Shown here piece after piece: positions 8,167 through 15,501 of a stretch of DNA of 35,609 nt; positions within the stretch are counted from its first letter, which is position 1, and every line of letters starts with the position of its first letter. The position numbers and the translations under genes are program-made. The notes below the pieces were generated by a model that was not told the origin of the DNA, ran no database searches, and saw only the letters and a program-made list of their open reading frames with translations. Origin of the DNA: SIG714 sp964638675 (GTDB lineage Bacteria > Bacillota > Clostridia > Oscillospirales > CAG-272); the NCBI GenBank assembly GCA_964638675.1, contig CAZXAU010000021.1, positions 1-35,609 on the forward strand, read 5' to 3'.

Positions 8167-8530
8167 TAACAAAATTATTAAACAGTATTTAAAAGAGGTG
8201 GCTGATAATATTGTTTGCAATAAAAGCGTAAAGCGCTTTTATATGAATGAAATCAAACAGATCTTAGGTTCTTATTCGGACGGTAAACCGGAACTGACTC
8301 TTGAAGATCTACATAGAGAATTTGGCTCGCCTGAAAAGTTTGCAACCGACTTATCTGGGCGTGATGAGTTTTCTGATTTGTTAAAAAAAGCAAAGAAGAA
8401 ATCTAATGTGTGGATGTGTATTGGAATCGCATTTATAGTTTTATTTATAGTTGCAGTTTGGTTTATAGTTTACATATTACCTAATTTGGGTGGAACTGTT
8501 AATATTACAAATTCCTTCTCGCATTCATAA
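8153..8530 (+). CDS. HAAS-domain (DUF1700-like) membrane protein, 125 aa
   Basis: The partner normally encoded right after a PadR regulator. It has a helical HAAS-type cytoplasmic region (about residues 1-75: the KQYLKEVADNI and VKRFYMNEIKQIL helices, then LEDLHREFGSPEKFA), a basic loop (KKAKKKS), one membrane segment (about 86-108, IGIAFIVLFIVAVWFIV) and a short outside tail. The frame is open upstream to 8078, but AAGGA at 8141-8145 and overlap conservation favour the ATG at 8153. It probably modulates PadR or tethers it to the membrane. This role is family-level knowledge and not visible in the sequence. Confidence 0.75.
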   Translation: MRERNNKIIKQYLKEVADNIVCNKSVKRFYMNEIKQILGSYSDGKPELTLEDLHREFGSPEKFATDLSGRDEFSDLLKKAKKKSNVWMCIGIAFIVLFIVAVWFIVYILPNLGGTVNITNSFSHS

Positions 8531-8551
8531 TTACAAAAAGGAGATATACAT

Positions 8552-9064
8552 ATGAAAAAAATTATAATTTGCTTACTTTTAGTATCAATTGTGTTTTCAA
8601 CACTTTCGTTTTGCACTTTTGCCGACGAAGACCAAAATACAAATGCAGTTCAAACCGTAAAAGCTAGTGACGGGTCCACTATTACATATTTTGATGATGG
8701 AAGTTTCCTTACAGTTTCTCCTGTTCGAGAGATTGGAAGCTCGGTAGCAACCTATGCAACTGACAAAACTGCTTCCGGAAGTAAAGATGTTACATTTACC
8801 GATGCAAACGGAAATCTTGATTGGACGTACACTTTAACAGCAACATTTTCTTATGTTTACGGTGTGTCTTCTACATGTACAAGTGCTTCGTACACAAAAG
8901 AAATCTACGACAATGATTGGTCTTTCTCAGATGGATCTGCCACCAAGTCCGGAAATGTTGCGACCGGAAAAGGCAAATTCGTTTGCAAAGTGCTTTTCAT
9001 TACCTTCAAAACATACAACATTGATATTTCAATAACATGTGATATATACGGTAATTTATCTTGA
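8552..9064 (+). CDS. small secreted beta-rich protein, 170 aa
   Basis: Third gene of the padR operon, 21 bp after the HAAS gene, with the strong site AAGGAGATATACAT. It has a signal peptide (KKIIICLLLVSIVFSTLSF, cleavage after about residue 25, FADE) and an N-terminal pro-like segment up to about 75. A compact C-terminal domain follows, made of alternating hydrophobic and Thr/Ser/Tyr strands (WTYTLTATFSYVYG ... TYNIDISITCDIYGNLS) with three Cys. The LTCDxxGNLS-type ending and GSKDVTFTDANGNLDW motif recur, from memory, in small secreted proteins of gut Firmicutes without known function. It lies head-to-head with an ABC exporter cassette that also encodes a small secreted protein; antimicrobial, toxin or signalling roles are all possible. 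Confidence 0.75.
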   Translation: MKKIIICLLLVSIVFSTLSFCTFADEDQNTNAVQTVKASDGSTITYFDDGSFLTVSPVREIGSSVATYATDKTASGSKDVTFTDANGNLDWTYTLTATFSYVYGVSSTCTSASYTKEIYDNDWSFSDGSATKSGNVATGKGKFVCKVLFITFKTYNIDISITCDIYGNLS

Positions 9065-9157
9065 ATTTAAATTAGATAAAGTCTCAATTTTAAACTAAAC
9101 ACAACACATCTACTTACTTATCAAAAAATCGTATACTGCAAAAGTTTAACATAGCAA

Positions 9158-9197
9158 GGCAGAGTAAAATACTTCATCAAAAGTATTTGGCTCTGCC
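9158..9197 (+). terminator. terminator of the padR operon
   Basis: GGCAGAG (9158-9164) pairs with CTCTGCC (9191-9197), and inside it AATACTT pairs with AAGTATT. A pyrimidine-rich run (CTTTCTTACTTTG) follows. It lies 94 bp after the secreted-protein stop. Confidence 0.7.
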
Positions 9198-9295
9198 CTT
9201 TCTTACTTTGTTTATTGATTATATAAGCATAATAGCAAATAGTACGCACATATTTGATTATATTTTAAGACAATTCAGTACTGAAAAAAATTCTA

Positions 9296-9324
9296 TTGAC
9301 GATTTATATTAATTATGCTATTAT
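9296..9324 (+). promoter_or_regulatory. strong promoter with no intact gene
   Basis: TTGACG (9296-9301), a 17-bp spacer and TATTAT (9319-9324). Downstream, ATACC (9350-9354) and GGTAT (9379-9383) form a dyad like the PadR elements at 7657 and 7733. No intact gene follows for 2 kb; the next coding traces are the recombinase remnants at 9854. Confidence 0.45.
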
Positions 9325-9389
9325 TCAATTATAGCAATATATATTTTAAATACCTATTTATAAAACTAATATATTCAAGGTATATTAAT

Positions 9390-9803
9390 TCAATAAAGAT
9401 TCTATAAAATTTATAATTTGACCTACTCGTGTATGTCAAGTCGATCATAGAGATCACTGCTACATGATACCGTATAAAGTCGTAATCCGATGGATGAATC
9501 ATATCATCGCCGATTTCGATTTGTAAAGTATTTTTTTATCGGTTTGCAAATATTCTGAGCGGTTGTAAAAAGTTCTTTTCGAGTTGCAGGAAGAAAGAAT
9601 TTTTATGTTGCAAAACCGACAGGACAATAGCTCCAAACATCATTGTGTTTTTTAAAGCTCGATTTCTGAAAAATGTTGCCGGACAGAACGGCGAAAATGC
9701 AGGAACAACAGAAAGCGCAAAACACACCATATTTTGGGGCGTCTTTCTTCAAACAGCCCGGCATTTCATTATATTTCAGGTAGCATCCGCTGCCGAAGTC
9801 CAC
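9390..9803. other. intergenic stretch without a supported gene
   Basis: Several ORFs of 60-90 codons lie here on both strands, but none has a ribosome site, a recognisable motif or a composition that convinces. The stretch reads as decayed coding DNA or spacer next to the recombinase remnants. Confidence 0.4.
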
Positions 9804-9842
9804 CCGATCAATCGTTTTCAAAAACAAAAAACGATTGATTGG
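9804..9842. repeat. 15-bp inverted repeat before the recombinase module
   Basis: CCGATCAATCGTTTT (9804-9818) faces AAAACGATTGATTGG (9828-9842), with one mismatch and a 9-bp A-rich loop. It ends exactly on the GGAGG ribosome site of the small ORF at 9854. It may be a terminator for the region upstream, an element that shields the ribosome site, or a recombinase-associated site. Confidence 0.6.
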
Positions 9843-9853
9843 AGGAATTACAG

Positions 9854-9997
9854 GTGAAATATACACCAAAAAAGGTATTTATTAAATAAAACGGTAGGTA
9901 CATAGAAATAACCTACGAAGGACTCTGCCGCCGCACCGTGAAATCAATACATCTCGGTACAGACGGAACAGTCGAACTCACCTTGATCAACAATTAG
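9854..9997 (+). pseudogene. small companion ORF of a serine recombinase module
   Basis: GGAGG, then GTG at 9854, opens VKYTPKKVFIK, stopped by TAA at codon 12 (9887-9889). The same frame continues NGRYIEITYEGLCRR ... LGTDGTVELTLINN to TAG at 9995-9997. The 48-codon unit lies 23 bp before the recombinase start. Small ORFs of this kind often precede large serine recombinases in Firmicutes elements. Inactive. Confidence 0.5.
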
Positions 9998-10020
9998 AAA
10001 ATCGGAAAGGAGCAAGCTAC

Positions 10021-10958
10021 ATGACGCAAACGGAAACAGCGCAAACGAAGAAAGTGGTACGGGTAATTCCTGCTACAGTAAACATTGCCGTGGAAATTAA
10101 GAAATGCTGCCGGCAGCTTCGTGTGGCTGCCTACTGCCGGGTATCCAAAAAACAGGAAGAACAGCTCAACAGCTATGAAGTACGGAAAAAACATTATGAG
10201 GAACGGATTCACAGTGAGCCTAAATGGACGTTGGTCGGTATATTTGCAGACAAAGGAATCACGGGAACGAGCATGAAGCATCGTGACGAATTCAACAAGC
10301 TGATACGCCTATGAAAAAAAGGCAAGGTAGATATGATCATCACAAAATCTATCAGCCGCTTCGCTCGAAATACGCTCGACTGTATCAGAATCACCCGGAT
10401 GCTCAGGGAAATCGGTGTAGATGTGTACTTTTAGGAACAGAACCTCCACATCATCGATCCTGCATCGGAATTTTATATCTCCATCTACGGAAGCGTGGTG
10501 CAGAGCGAATCCGAAAATATCAGCGCCAATGTCAAATGGGAAAAGGCACAAAGTGTAAGGGACGGCAATGTCTATTTCCAATACAAGCACTTTCTCGGAT
10601 ATCGAAAAAGAGCAGACGGAAATCCCCAAGAAGCAGAAATTGTCGGACTGATTTATGATCGATTTTTTGCATGCGATAGCTTCGTCAGAATCATCAAACA
10701 TCTTGAAGAAAGAGGAATTCCATCTCCCTTAGGAAAATCCACATGGCAGCGCTCAACCATCCAATCCATTCTCTCCAACGAGAAATACAAAGTCGACGCG
10801 GTCATAAACAAGACATTCATTGAATACAGAATCATCCGACTGAGTATGATGACCGAATCGTCCGACAGATACTCGAATGCGTAGTCGTCGAATCAAAAGA
10901 AGAAATAAAGGTGATATTCGTTGGCGGTCTTGAAGTAAGAGAACAACTGAGCTTCTGA
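10021..10958 (+). pseudogene. serine recombinase (resolvase/invertase family), inactivated
   Basis: Starts ATGACGCAAACG after a GGAAAGGAG site. It reads RVAAYCRVSKKQEEQLNSYE (catalytic Ser in the AAYCRVS motif), GIFADKGITGTSMKHRDEF, and then TGA at 10312-10314. It continues KVDMIITKSISRFARNTLD, meets TAG at 10432-10434, then QSESENISANVKWE and the recombinase-domain segment SFVRIIKHLEERGIPSP ... SILSNEKYKVD. After that the frame shifts near 10829 and a C-terminal stretch EYDDRIVRQILECVVV ... EVREQLSF ends at 10958. All the family landmarks are present, but two stops, a frameshift and an internal deletion (the region between NEKYK and the C-terminus is far too short) make it dead. It marks an old integrative or mobile element. 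Confidence 0.88.
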
Positions 10959-10988
10959 ACAACCAAAGCATATCCGAAGATCCGAATA

Positions 10989-11041
10989 CAACTCAGATTT
11001 GAGTTGCGACTGTTGACAAACATACAATAATGTAGTACAAT
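10989..11041 (+). promoter_or_regulatory. promoter with upstream palindrome
   Basis: TTGACA (11013-11018), a 17-bp spacer and TACAAT (11036-11041). Seven bases upstream of the -35 is an 18-bp palindrome, CAACTCA...TGAGTTG (10989-11006), a possible operator. Transcription would start at about 11048 and reach the hairpin terminator at 11154-11182 before any gene. Confidence 0.55.
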
Positions 11042-11105
11042 GTAAGTGCAGTCGATGGTTTCAGTATGGTTCTGCCGGGCAATAAAAAGGTACACGGATT
11101 CAAAT

Positions 11106-11213
11106 CCCTCATCCAAAAGCGCAAAAATATCTTTTTTGTAGCTCACAGACAGAAAAAAACCAATGCTCTTCATTGGTTTTTTAGTTAAATTTATCTTCGG
11201 CGAGCTGAAAGGC
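11106..11213. repeat. intergenic repeat, copy 1
   Basis: About 107 bp matching 13318-13424 with scattered changes. Shared blocks are CTCATCCAAAAGCG, AAAAATAT(C)TTTTTTGTAG, the A-stem/T-stem hairpin and the flank (T)CGGC(G/A)AG(C/T)TGAAA. Both copies lie outside genes. Confidence 0.65.
11154..11182 (+). terminator. hairpin terminator inside repeat copy 1
   Basis: AAAAAACCAATG (11154-11165) and CATTGGTTTTTT (11171-11182) form a perfect 12-bp stem with a 5-base loop. It can end transcripts on either strand. It lies 150 bp before the membrane-protein start at 11333 and would end RNA from the promoter at 11013 as a ~135-nt transcript. Confidence 0.7.
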
Positions 11214-11279
11214 AAATTTGATTTTGCTGCGATATGCACATGCGCATAGTGCAATTTCGCTTTTTCCGAATAGGAGATA

Positions 11280-11336
11280 ATGGCGATAAATATCATTACG
11301 GATCTTTTTACAGTACATTCAGGAGGAAGAAAATGA
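11280..11336 (+). CDS. possible 18-codon leader peptide coupled to the next gene
   Basis: AGGAG sits just before ATG at 11280, opening MAINIITDLFTVHSGGRK. Its TGA overlaps the ATG of the membrane-protein gene (ATGA at 11333-11336). The ribosome-site spacing is short (3-4 nt). It may be a coupling leader or chance. Confidence 0.25.
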   Translation: MAINIITDLFTVHSGGRK

Positions 11337-12172
11337 AAAAAACAAACCATTCCGAAGACAAGACACTTTTCGATGTTATTGTAAACTCCCTGTCTGCAGC
11401 ATTGATAATGTCTGCTATTGCTATATGTTTCGGTATCTTTTTCATAATTACTAGTACAGGCGCTAACAAGCCGATAGCCCGTGAGGAGGCTGTTTCGTAT
11501 TCGGGCACCTTTGAAAAATATGAGTCCCGGCGAAAATACTGCAGGATCTATTTTGAGGACGGATCGCAATACAGCGTTTATCCGCATACACAATCGGAAG
11601 AGTTTCGCAAAATTATGATGTCGCTTGAAAAGGGAACTAAGCTGTATATTCTCGAAAATCCAAACAATGGATATGTGGCGGAGATCAAAACCGATACCGA
11701 GGAATTGTTGAATTTTGTGACATCACAGGAAGAGATAGATAAATATGATAACGGATATAATGTTATAGGATGTTTTATCATTGTGTCTGGTGTACTTCTG
11801 CTTTTATATGCAATCAAGCTGGCAGATAACAAGCGTAAAGAAAATGCTCACTACGCCAAAAAAAGAGCAAAGCTTGAAGCTGACGGGGGTGAATCTAAGG
11901 TGCTTCGTTACGCCGACTCTTCGGTAAAAAGCAAGATATTGGCACAGGCGTCGGCAGAAGGGTATAAAATAATTTACCGCCGGGTGAAATCGGTCAACGA
12001 GCTTGTTATAAACGGGAAGGTATATGACGAGAAAAAAGCTGTCATTGAGTTTCCTCATAAACTTTACGCAACCCTTGACGGACATTCTATCGAAGCAGGA
12101 TTGAATGAAGACAGTTACAGCTATATAATGTTTGACGGAGAAATCATAGAGTTTAAAAAACGGTTGTTTTGA
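11333..12172 (+). CDS. two-pass membrane protein, 279 aa, unknown
   Basis: A membrane segment at about residues 22-42 (ALIMSAIAICFGIFFIITS) is followed by a roughly 90-residue extracytoplasmic, beta-strand domain (SGTFEKYESRRKYCRIYFEDGSQY). A second membrane segment lies at about 148-168, and a ~110-residue basic cytoplasmic tail follows. The outside domain resembles the DUF3592-type fold in size and position, but this is not certain. The frame is open upstream to 11234; AGGAGGAAGAAA before 11333 decides the start. The stop overlaps the region before the glycosylase gene, so both may be one unit. There is no recognisable catalytic motif. Confidence 0.7.
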   Translation: MKKTNHSEDKTLFDVIVNSLSAALIMSAIAICFGIFFIITSTGANKPIAREEAVSYSGTFEKYESRRKYCRIYFEDGSQYSVYPHTQSEEFRKIMMSLEKGTKLYILENPNNGYVAEIKTDTEELLNFVTSQEEIDKYDNGYNVIGCFIIVSGVLLLLYAIKLADNKRKENAHYAKKRAKLEADGGESKVLRYADSSVKSKILAQASAEGYKIIYRRVKSVNELVINGKVYDEKKAVIEFPHKLYATLDGHSIEAGLNEDSYSYIMFDGEIIEFKKRLF

Positions 12173-12183
12173 AATATTTACAT

Positions 12184-12678
12184 ATGACAGAAAAAGTAAT
12201 ACATCCGATAAAGCCTATATACGATGAAAACAGCGAGATACTGATACTCGGCAGTTTTCCGTCAGTGAAGTCACGTGAGCAGGCGTTTTATTACGGTCAT
12301 CCTCAAAACCGTTTTTGGAAAGTTATTTCTGCTGTGTACGGCATAAAAGAACCTGTAGGTACAGAAGAAAAACGCAGGCTTATTCTTTCATGTCACCTCG
12401 CACTGTGGGACGTTATTGCAAGCTGTGAAATAGAGGGCAGTGCTGACAGTTCTATTCGGAACGTCATACCTAACGACCTGTCGCCTATATTAAATACTGC
12501 TCAGATACGCATGATTGCCGTAAACGGCAAAACTGCAGAGAAATACTATAATAGATATCTCCTGCCGAAAACCAAAATGAAAGCTGTTGTTTTGCCATCG
12601 ACTTCGCCTGCAAATGCTACACGAACACTTGACGACCTTATTCGAGAGTGGAGAGCTGCGCTTGCGCCGAATATTTAA
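12184..12678 (+). CDS. hypoxanthine/uracil-DNA glycosylase (HDG family, UDG superfamily)
   Basis: A 164-residue DNA-repair enzyme of the uracil-DNA glycosylase superfamily, closest to the hypoxanthine/deoxyinosine-specific group. Such enzymes cut the glycosidic bond of deaminated bases (hypoxanthine from adenine) and start base-excision repair. The hallmark GSFPSVKSREQAFYYGHPQNRFW spans residues 23-45. The central LALWDVIASCEIEGSADSSIRNV and the late LPSTSPAN segment (superfamily motif 2) are present, and the length is normal. The TTG at 12169 overlapping the previous stop could also be a start, but the family begins like MTEKVIHPIKP, so the ATG at 12184 is preferred. No clear ribosome site lies before either start, so coupling to the upstream gene is likely. 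Confidence 0.88.
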   Translation: MTEKVIHPIKPIYDENSEILILGSFPSVKSREQAFYYGHPQNRFWKVISAVYGIKEPVGTEEKRRLILSCHLALWDVIASCEIEGSADSSIRNVIPNDLSPILNTAQIRMIAVNGKTAEKYYNRYLLPKTKMKAVVLPSTSPANATRTLDDLIREWRAALAPNI

Positions 12679-12704
12679 AGCCGACCCTTTTGCGGTCGGC
12701 TTTT
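12677..12704 (+). terminator. terminator after the glycosylase gene
   Basis: AAAGCCGACC (12677-12686) and GGTCGGCTTT (12694-12703) form a perfect 10-bp stem followed by TTTATTG. It overlaps the stop codon. Confidence 0.9.
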
Positions 12705-12755
12705 ATTGTAGCTGTATTTGTGTCTTACCTGCAAATGTTGTGATAAAAAATTAAT

Positions 12756-12863
12756 CCGCATTTAAGTCATATGCGGGAATATATCAAACAAAAATAGATG
12801 CCCCGTGCAAGACGGGGCGAGGGTCAGAGCGCATATTGGCGGCTCTGCTTATATAATATAGCA
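12756..12863. other. cluster of four hairpins between convergent genes
   Basis: In 108 bp: CCGCAT/ATGCGG (12756-12776), GCCCCGT/ACGGGGC (12800-12818), CAGAGC/GCTCTG (12825-12847) and TGCT-TATATAATA-AGCA (12846-12863). None carries a clear T-run. The stretch lies between the glycosylase terminator and the 3' end of the minus-strand UPF0158-like gene. It could be the terminator region of that gene or a structured RNA. Confidence 0.4.
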
Positions 12864-12893
12864 GTCCGTTCTTATTAAAGTGCAGGCTTCAGA

Positions 12894-13286
12894 TCAAAAA
12901 CTATCACTGATTTTTCGGGAATAGTTGATTCTGTTTGTATTACACCACTCGACTGCAAAGTCCATGATTTTTGATTTTTCAAAAGCATTAAATTCTTCAA
13001 TCAAACGGTTATCCTCTAAATACCAATAAAATTTTTGTGTGAAATCCTTGCCGCCCATCATGCGGATTAAATGAATATTATTCTTTCCGGTAAGAAATTC
13101 TTTCATTATCTCATCAAAATTGATCTTGGGGACAGGAACAAAATCGTTTTTTTCATATACTTCTTGATTTATCAAGCTCTGTCGTTCTTCATTTTTGTAG
13201 AATTGATAATCCACCGGATTAAAATACACGCCTTCACCATAGCAATCCACAAAGTAATATAAGTAATCATATAATGCAAGGTACAT
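12894..13286 (-). CDS. UPF0158-like protein, 130 aa
   Basis: A small soluble protein. The C-terminal two thirds follow the UPF0158 pattern: FVPVPKINFDEIMKEFLTG, then a hydrophobic helix, GGKDFTQKFYWYLEDNRLIEEF, and a closing DFAVEWCNTN (compare the family's gAFRRFKD...W..R...l...A.eWce.n). Function in the family is unknown. The start has TTTGGAGGAAAATAAAAC directly before the ATG. Repeat copy 2 with its hairpin lies 32-138 bp upstream and separates it from the membrane-protein gene at 13925, so it may have its own promoter. Confidence 0.6.
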   Translation of the reverse strand: MYLALYDYLYYFVDCYGEGVYFNPVDYQFYKNEERQSLINQEVYEKNDFVPVPKINFDEIMKEFLTGKNNIHLIRMMGGKDFTQKFYWYLEDNRLIEEFNAFEKSKIMDFAVEWCNTNRINYSRKISDSF

Positions 13287-13317
13287 GTTTTATTTTCCTC
13301 CAAAATCAATAGGTAAT

Positions 13318-13424
13318 CTCTCATCCAAAAGCGAAAAAATATTTTTTGTAGTCTCTTGACAGAAAAAACTATACGAAAGCATCGTTTTTTTCAATGAAAT
13401 TTGCCATTCGGCAAGTGAAACAGC
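13318..13424. repeat. intergenic repeat, copy 2
   Basis: Diverged partner of 11106-11213, in the same orientation on the plus strand. It contains a hairpin (13363-13390) with A-stem and T-stem. The inner part is TTGCCATTCGGCAA (about 13401-13414), a perfect palindrome missing from copy 1. On the minus strand the hairpin could end the transcript of the gene at 13925-13431. Confidence 0.65.
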
Positions 13425-13430
13425 TTAGCT

Positions 13431-13925
13431 TCAGTCTAAAATTTCAATTTTCATTATGACATTTTCAAATTTATACTCAACATAACATATGCGTACCTTC
13501 AATCGGTCTTTCAGTACTCCACCGTCAGCCTGTTTGATCGGATATCCCCAGCAAGAAACAAATCCGGGAACAAAAAACTCCTTTTCACCTACTGTAAATT
13601 CATCCAGTTGATTGTCATATTCTGCAGGACAATACTCTGTGATCTCACCTTCGACTATCTCATACTCTCCTCGTACATATTTATCGTATACATTGGCTTT
13701 CGCATCAAGTCCTACATATATTTGACATCCCACGATATATGCCAAAAAAATTGAGATAAATGTGAAAAAGCATCGTTCAGCTATTCCGGCTCTTTTCCAA
13801 AGGATAACTGTTGCCACACACGCAACAAGTGTCACAATGAACATAATGATAAACTCAAGTGATAGGTCTGATAGACCGCTTACCGGCATAGCTTCATAAA
13901 TAATATTATTAATTTCTGTATTCAT
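13431..13925 (-). CDS. two-pass membrane protein, 164 aa, unknown
   Basis: Two membrane segments (about residues 25-43, FIIMFIVTLVACVATVILW, and 50-70, CFFTFISIFLAYIVGCQIY) are followed by a beta-rich domain with the pattern YEIVEGEITEYCPA ... FTVGEKEFFVPGF ... GYPIKQADGG...LKVRI. That pattern is seen in small uncharacterised Firmicutes membrane proteins. The frame runs up to 13955, but AGGAG lies before the ATG at 13925. It follows the gene at 14407 by 53 bp and is probably in one operon with it. Together with the gene at 11333 it forms a loose group of membrane proteins with a small outside or inside domain; a role as immunity or accessory proteins to the nearby RHS remnant can only be guessed. 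Confidence 0.7.
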   Translation of the reverse strand: MNTEINNIIYEAMPVSGLSDLSLEFIIMFIVTLVACVATVILWKRAGIAERCFFTFISIFLAYIVGCQIYVGLDAKANVYDKYVRGEYEIVEGEITEYCPAEYDNQLDEFTVGEKEFFVPGFVSCWGYPIKQADGGVLKDRLKVRICYVEYKFENVIMKIEILD

Positions 13926-13978
13926 GCTAACAACTCCTATAAAATAAAACTTCATTTTAAACTATATCAGTCAATGAA

Positions 13979-14407
13979 TTAACTGAAAATTTTAGTGATC
14001 CATATAAGTAATGTATGAATGATCCATGTTATACAAATTGAAAGCGTCCAAAAAGAGCAAAAGATGAAGTCGAACCGAGTGGCACCAACGCCGAAGATAT
14101 ATCGTATACCGTATATACACGCGAACAATATAGACAGGCACCAGAAAACATTTACTATGGCATTTATCAAAAACATGGGCTTTGATAATTCATTCTTGTA
14201 TTGCATCATAAAAAGGAATGCTGATATTTTGCCTTTAATTCCTTTTTCGTCACAATATTCTTTGGTGTGTTTTTTTAACCAAGTTTTGCTGTGCGCCTGT
14301 CGCAGTTTCTTTTCAATTTTCGCCGACATTATTATTTTGTAAACCGTAACAGCAATAGGAGATAAGAAGAACGCTAATGTGATTCCGACTAAAATGTTTT
14401 TTGTCAT
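13979..14407 (-). CDS. three-pass membrane protein, 142 aa, unknown
   Basis: A hydrophobic N-terminal segment (ILVGITLAFFLSPIAVTVY) is followed by a basic cytoplasmic loop (about 28-65: KIEKKLRQAHSKTWLKKHTKE) and two more membrane segments near the end (about 78-100 and 115-136). The track start at 14479 is less likely; GAGAAGGTG before 14407 supports MTKNILV. No domain is recognised. It is the first gene of the pair with 13431-13925. Confidence 0.6.
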   Translation of the reverse strand: MTKNILVGITLAFFLSPIAVTVYKIIMSAKIEKKLRQAHSKTWLKKHTKEYCDEKGIKGKISAFLFMMQYKNELSKPMFLINAIVNVFWCLSILFACIYGIRYIFGVGATRFDFIFCSFWTLSICITWIIHTLLIWITKIFS

Positions 14408-14661
14408 GAAAGTGCACCTTCTCTTTTTTAAATATTGTACAGCAGGCATTAATTCTAATAACGGGTAGAGCATATTCAAATCGGATAACCTGCTCGATGC
14501 CTCCGACAGGAATGATTAACTTCTTTGTCAGCTTGTCTTCGGAATCGTAGATATACATAATCGAGCGTATCAATATTTTAGATGTAACAATTTCGCCTGA
14601 TAATTCAATCCTGCTCTCTGTAGATCGATAATTAAGTATATCATAATTATACCGGCGAGTC
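14408..14661 (-). pseudogene. possible gene remnant
   Basis: An open frame begins at TTG (14661-14663) right after an in-frame TGA and reads beta-rich sequence (STESRIELSGEIVTSKI ... KLIIPVGGIEQVIRF) before running out of frame into the start region of the gene at 14407. There is no ribosome site. It looks like the middle of a protein with both ends lost. Confidence 0.25.
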
Positions 14662-14769
14662 AATACATTTTTTAAATGGTTCCAAAGTACAATGTGTTAT
14701 AACAGTACGATACAAAAAGCATTAATAGAATCGGAAAAAGTTCAAAAGCTCCCTGAGCGAAAAAATGTA

Positions 14770-14798
14770 TTGCATTCAACCGGAAACTGTGGTATAAT
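14770..14798 (+). promoter_or_regulatory. promoter of the GyrI-like gene
   Basis: TTGCAT (14770-14775), 17 bp, and TATAAT (14793-14798), 68 bp before the start codon. Confidence 0.75.
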
Positions 14799-14865
14799 TG
14801 GCGTAATAATGACAAATCGGAATACTATCTGTAGTGGTATTACATTAAAATAAGGAATGTTGGAT

Positions 14866-15501
14866 ATGGCATTTGATTATAAAAAAGAATATAAAGAGTT
14901 TTATATGCCAAAGAATAAACCCGGTATTGTTGAAATTCCTAAAATGAATTATATTGCTGTTAGAGGAAAAGGGAATCCCAATGATGAAAACAGTGAATAC
15001 AAAAATTCAATAGGACTTTTGTATGCGATTGCCTTTACAATTAAAATGAGTTATAAAGGAACTCATAAAATAGACGGATATTTTGAATATGTTGTTCCCC
15101 CGCTGGAGGGATTTTGGTGGCAAGAGAATACAAAAGAAATGGATTATAACAGGAAAGATCATATGGAATTTATTTCCGTAATCAGATTGCCGGATTTTGT
15201 AACAAAATATGATTTTGTTTGGGCTGTTGATGAAGCAACAAAGAAAAAGAAACAAGACTTTTCAAGAGTTGAATTTTTAACCTATGATGAGGGCATTTGT
15301 GTTCAATGTATGCATATCGGCAGTTATGATGATGAACCTGCAACTGTTGAATTAATGCACCATTATATGAAAGAAAACGGATACGAGTTAGATATAACAG
15401 ATACCCGATATCATCATGAAATATACTTGAGTGACCCGAGAAAATGCGATGTGAGTAAATTAAAGACGGTAATAAGGCATCCAATCAAGAAAATGAGATG
15501 A
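14866..15501 (+). CDS. GyrI-like small-molecule-binding protein, 211 aa
   Basis: A stand-alone GyrI-like (SHS2/SOUL-like fold) protein of the type abundant in Firmicutes. Landmarks are MAFDYKKEYKEFY at the start, NYIAVRGKGNPND (about 28-40), GLLYAIAFTIKMSYKG, YFEYVVPPLEGFWW (about 72-85), QCMHIGSYDDEPAT and the ending YLSDPRKCDVSKLKTVIRHPIKK. Such domains bind hydrophobic small molecules, and in some proteins hydrolyse cyclopropane-type DNA-alkylating drugs; which applies here is not visible. ATG at 14857 abuts the AAGGA site, whereas ATG at 14866 lies nine bases after it and matches the family start, so the latter is used. Confidence 0.88.
   Translation: MAFDYKKEYKEFYMPKNKPGIVEIPKMNYIAVRGKGNPNDENSEYKNSIGLLYAIAFTIKMSYKGTHKIDGYFEYVVPPLEGFWWQENTKEMDYNRKDHMEFISVIRLPDFVTKYDFVWAVDEATKKKKQDFSRVEFLTYDEGICVQCMHIGSYDDEPATVELMHHYMKENGYELDITDTRYHHEIYLSDPRKCDVSKLKTVIRHPIKKMR

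Noticed and set aside
8536..8554. AAGGAGATATACATATG before the secreted-protein gene equals the T7 gene 10/pET ribosome site
   Set aside because: The flanks are ordinary genomic DNA with no vector sequence; this is a good native Shine-Dalgarno and the match is best taken as chance.
9603..9869. Cys-rich minus ORF (88 codons)
   Set aside because: No ribosome site, overlaps an inverted repeat and other open frames, and no family resemblance.
10021..10884. In-frame TGA and TAG in the recombinase as recoding (Sec/Pyl)
   Set aside because: A TAA in the companion ORF, a frameshift and a deletion in the same module show simple decay; core genes in the window contain no such stops.
11095..11112. GGATTCAAATCC resembling a tRNA T-arm
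   Set aside because: No acceptor, anticodon or D-arm pairs with it; no tRNA can be folded.
10832..11593. 253-codon minus-strand ORF
   Set aside because: It runs antisense across the recombinase end, the repeat and the membrane-protein start, has no ribosome site and no motif.
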